Part shown: in pieces, positions 60,894 to 64,000 of the stretch
Layout of the letters: each line of letters begins with the position of its first letter
Position numbering within the stretch: position 1 is the first letter of the stretch
The notes under the pieces: generated by a model
The model's input: the letters and a program-made list of their open reading frames with translations, nothing else
What the model was told of the DNA's origin: nothing
The model's database searches: none
Origin: Viscum album
Lineage: Eukaryota; Streptophyta; Magnoliopsida; Santalales; Viscaceae
Length of the DNA stretch: 64,000 nt
Assembly: GCA_963277665.1 (NCBI GenBank)
Contig: OY728142.1
Location: 6,400,001 to 6,464,000 of the forward strand
Reading direction: 5' to 3'
Made by a program: the position numbers and the translations under genes

Positions 60894-60938
60894 CACCACG
60901 GTGTGGAGACGGTATTCCGTACGTACGCATGCGTGGTG
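60894..60938 (-). repeat. LTR hairpin H1 (element 5, central LTR)
   Basis: Minus strand arms CACCACGCATG and CACACCGTGGTG; core CGTACGTACGGAATACCGTC. Confidence 0.7.
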
Positions 60939-61274
60939 ATTTCGTTTTCCATAGGAAGGATATAATGTGAAATGGGGTTGTTTCATATTTATAATAAAAT
61001 ATAAATATATTAGTGATAATGATTTTATTACTTTATAATGAAACAACTAAAGAAGAATAAGTTGAAGAAGAAATAAAACTTGAAAGATTTGGTAGAAGAG
61101 ATTACCTCTTCTTCGACACACCTCCTTTAAACTTCTTCTTAGGGAACTAGAGTTGGTCTTTTGAGAAGAAAAAAACCTCCATGAGATAACTAGAGAGGTT
61201 CAGAAGAGTAATTTTCAGGGGTTGGCCGAGATTCAAGGCTCCAAAGGGTGTGAACAGAAGAGGGAAGGGGTGCC

Positions 61275-61282
61275 CTTTTATA
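61275..61282 (-). promoter_or_regulatory. TATA box, element 5 central LTR
   Basis: TATAAAAG on the minus strand. Confidence 0.7.
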
Positions 61283-63117
61283 AGGGAGGAGAGGGGCACC
61301 TTAGGAAAAATAGAAAATATTATTTTATAATAAAGTCCTATTCGGTTTTTAATAGCTAAAAATTGATTTATTTATAATATAAGGTGGGTATGTGTATAAA
61401 TAATCTCATAAAATAGGTTTTAGATAAGTTTATATTACTATTTTATCCTTATCATTTAGATTTAACTCCGAGTTAAATAATTTAACTTTTACTGGGTCTT
61501 TTTATTTTCTTACACTATGTGGTTAATAAACATACTATAAGAAGACAAACGAACCCCAAGTGGTTCATTATTAATATATATATCCTTATATAAGTCATTT
61601 TTCCTAATATTAGATTTTTTGGAATAAAATAACAATTAATAATATAATATTTTATTTAAAAACTATTTTACGTCAATTTTGACACTATTTGGTACTCGGT
61701 TTTTTAAAAATAATAACAGCATGAATAGTTCAAAAACACTTAATTAAATCAATACTAAAATTTCATATTAACCTATAAAATTAGTGTAATTTATAAAAGG
61801 TATAAAATTACATTTATTTGGGTATTTTTAACATCAATTATGTTAATATTTCATTAATAAGGTAAGTACTGCATCATCATTGTGTCATAACTAAATTAAA
61901 TTATTTAATGTCTAAAAATTATAAATAAAATACCATAATGTTGGAAAGCTTTTTATATTTATAATTTATACTTATAGTTGAATTTATCTTATGTATAACC
62001 CAATATTAAAAATGTTTTAGTTATTAAACTTTGATTTTAACTCTTTTAACTCTTCTTTAAATAAAATAATAATAAATGTCCTAATCTAATCCAAGTGGAC
62101 CTAAAGGGTAATATATTGTTCCTACGGTTTTTTTGGTCCAATTAAACTTATCCAATAGAATTAGGACATGTGTTAGGGTAATGATAATATCATTTTTACC
62201 CTTAATTACCCTATTTACTTTTAACCGTGGTAAATAAAAGTAAAAAGTTACTATTCACCAAATATTATTTTTATCTTATTGAATCACATTTTACTTACTG
62301 ATATGAACCGTGTCTCTAGGATTTTTGAAATTCCACTCACAGAAGTGGTAAAATTATGTTTTATGTGAATTTTCAAATTCTCCTATGAGGTGGGTAAAAG
62401 ACAGTGAAAAGTTCAATAAAATTTTTATATATCTAAAATTTTCATAAAATGAATCCAATTAATTACATTGAACTTATATAGGTTTTAAGTGTCAATTTTT
62501 TCCTAAAATAAATTTAAATAAAATACATAATTATTTAAATAAAATGTCTATTTTAAATAGTAACCCAGTGTTTTCACTATTCATCAAAAATTGAAAGTTT
62601 TCAGAAAAATACCTAAAATTCACCCTAGGCTAATTTCGATATTCCGAATCCAAAAATGAAGTCTATTTTAAAATATAAAACTTATAAAATTTCAAAAAGT
62701 GGGTATTACTATTCATAACGGCTAGTTTATATAATATTTTAATAACATATCATTGTTTAGTGAAACTCATTATTGCATACAACACACATTGTCATGAAAG
62801 GTCATGATTGCGTGTAAAGAATGCCAAGTCAGGGTTGCGTGTAGTGCAAGATTAATTTTTTGGTGTGTATAATAGAATCCAACCATATTTTATTTATACA
62901 ATGATTTTATATATATATATATACACTCAATGTTGCATGGAATAACTTCTATCAAACGAACTTGAAATTTTGTGCAACACGATCCAAGAATAGTGTTGCG
63001 TGTACTGCAAGCTAATATGGTGTTGCGTATAGTGCAAGACAATCTTGGTGTAGCATACAACGCAAGACATCAAATAAATTAAAAATAATACTTCTCATAA
63101 AATCTTGGGATGTTACA

Positions 63118-63130
63118 TTCTACCCCCCTT
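63118..63130 (-). other. Polypurine tract, element 5 right unit
   Basis: Minus strand AAGGGGGGTAGAA directly before the central LTR; this is what shows that a second unit follows. Confidence 0.85.
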
Positions 63131-64000
63131 AAAATGAATTCTCCCTCGAAATTCGTCGGGGTTATAAATCGTTTACTACTTGAAAGTTTTGTTCCTAAAA
63201 ACCCACATCGTAAAAGGAATACAAAAACTTAATTTTAAAAATTAAAGTATGAAATTTAACGGTTACCCAGATTAACTCATCCCTGGGTTTCCACATAGGA
63301 GAACATAGGTGGAAATATGGATATGGAAGAGAAATATAACCATCAACTGCTGATGAAGAGTGGTAGAGGACATGGTTATGAAAAAGACAACAATCACAAA
63401 GCCATAAATTTGTGATGATCTAAGGTACCATCTGATTCATCGGATATGAGGACACTAGGACAAAATTTTTGGTTTTCAAGATGATTTCCCTAAAGTTAAA
63501 ATATTTGAATTAGAAGAAATACTTACTTTATTTCGGTATAATCTCACTGTTGTTCATGCCTTGAACAATTTCCACTTCAACTATTAAAGAAATGAAGTTA
63601 AATTTTTAATTAGTAAAGTGTTAGCAGATCATGTGATATAATGATGGGTCATTTCATATGTCTCAAACAAAAGGTTTTCAAAATTTATCAAATATACATA
63701 AGTCCATATATGGTGATGTTAATCGTATATGATTCCAAAAATGGACTTATAATTCATCTATCATACTGGTTAATAAAACTAGTTTCTACTAACCAGGGAC
63801 TTCCTGTAGGCCAGTGGTAGGAAATAAAGGCATGTCGCACTTCAGTTGTGGGTTCAATTCCCACAGACTTGTCCGATGCGACGGGTTGTCTCTCGTCCTG
63901 CATGTTGTATTTTTTCTAAAACTACATTATTATAACATTCCATCAATAATATCGAAAAAGTTATATCCTTAAACAATACTAACTTATGTCCAATATAATC
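63131..64000 (-). mobile_element. Element 5, second internal region (partial)
   Basis: Close match to 56638-57510, including a second tRNA-like module. Cut by the window edge before any gag-like ORF. Confidence 0.85.
63793..63910 (+). repeat. tRNA-like module, antisense in element 5, right unit
   Basis: A-box TAGGCCAGTGG, B-box GGTTCAATTCC in a T-arm (TGTGGG TTCAATT CCCACA), tail CGATGCGACGGGTTGTC. Confidence 0.7.

Larger units (their letters stand above)
58883..63117 (-). repeat. Element 5, central LTR shared by two units
   Basis: 4235 bp, plus strand TGTAGAGATCC... to ...GGGATGTTACA. PBS on its left side and PPT on its right side. Confidence 0.9.
52403..64000 (-). mobile_element. Element 5: gag-only family A element in tandem, sharing a central LTR
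   Basis: Minus-strand order from the right edge: internal region (partial), PPT, LTR 63117-58883, PBS, gag-like pseudogene, tRNA-like module, PPT, LTR 56624-52403. The central LTR is preceded by a PPT and followed by a PBS, so it is the 3' LTR of one unit and the 5' LTR of the next. The right unit runs out of the window. Family A identity is shown by the TGTAGAGA(C/T)CC edge and the internal sequence of element 2. Confidence 0.9.

Overview
This window is plant nuclear DNA, most likely from an angiosperm with a large, repeat-rich genome. It is AT-rich, holds no intact host gene that I can recognise, and is almost entirely LTR retrotransposons nested in older repeats. The species cannot be named from the sequence. 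The lineage evidence is an Athila-type Ty3/gypsy gag-pol, initiator-Met-type primer binding sites (PBS), long LTRs beginning TG and ending CA, and 5-bp target duplications.

Layout. (1) 1-10117: an Athila-lineage Ty3/gypsy element on the minus strand, cut by the left window edge. It has gag, protease, RT/RNase H and integrase, all broken by stops and frameshifts. (2) 10118-11127 and 21613-25047: older background with a strictly phased 55-bp tandem array, two divergent TATA boxes, and a long decayed reading frame that continues at 35812-36715. (3) 11128-21607 (+): element 2. (4) 25048-35806 (-): element 3, the youngest looking, with a perfect 5-bp target duplication and an intact small gag-like ORF. 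(5) 36716-38078 and 49400-52402: an irregular degenerate tandem repeat, interrupted by (6) 38079-49399 (+): element 4. (7) 52403-64000 (-): element 5, in which a shared LTR joins two internal regions, that is, a tandem retrotransposon.

Elements 2-5 are one superfamily of gag-only elements. Each has 4.0-4.4 kb LTRs flanking only about 2.2-2.6 kb of internal DNA, a Met-type PBS, a small zinc-knuckle protein and a polypurine tract (PPT). No protease, RT or integrase is visible. They form two families: A (elements 2 and 5, LTR 3' end ...CTCTACA) and B (elements 3 and 4, LTR 3' end ...GTTACA or similar). By structure they resemble non-autonomous TR-GAG or LARD elements and would depend on a partner for reverse transcription and integration.

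The most interesting signal is inside these LTRs. Downstream of each conserved TATAAAAG box, on the sense strand only, lie two to three copies of a stem-loop with core CGTACGTACGGNNTACCGTC. Its flanking arms differ from copy to copy but stay complementary to each other. The hairpins lie between a conserved 5' splice-like site and a conserved 3' splice-like site that precedes a 35-37 nt putative micro-exon. That is the position in which retroviruses keep their packaging and dimerisation signals. A second conserved module is a tRNA-like sequence, with A box, B box and T-arm, kept antisense in every internal region. The RNA-level functions are inference; the motifs, their positions and their arm complementarity are read directly from the sequence.
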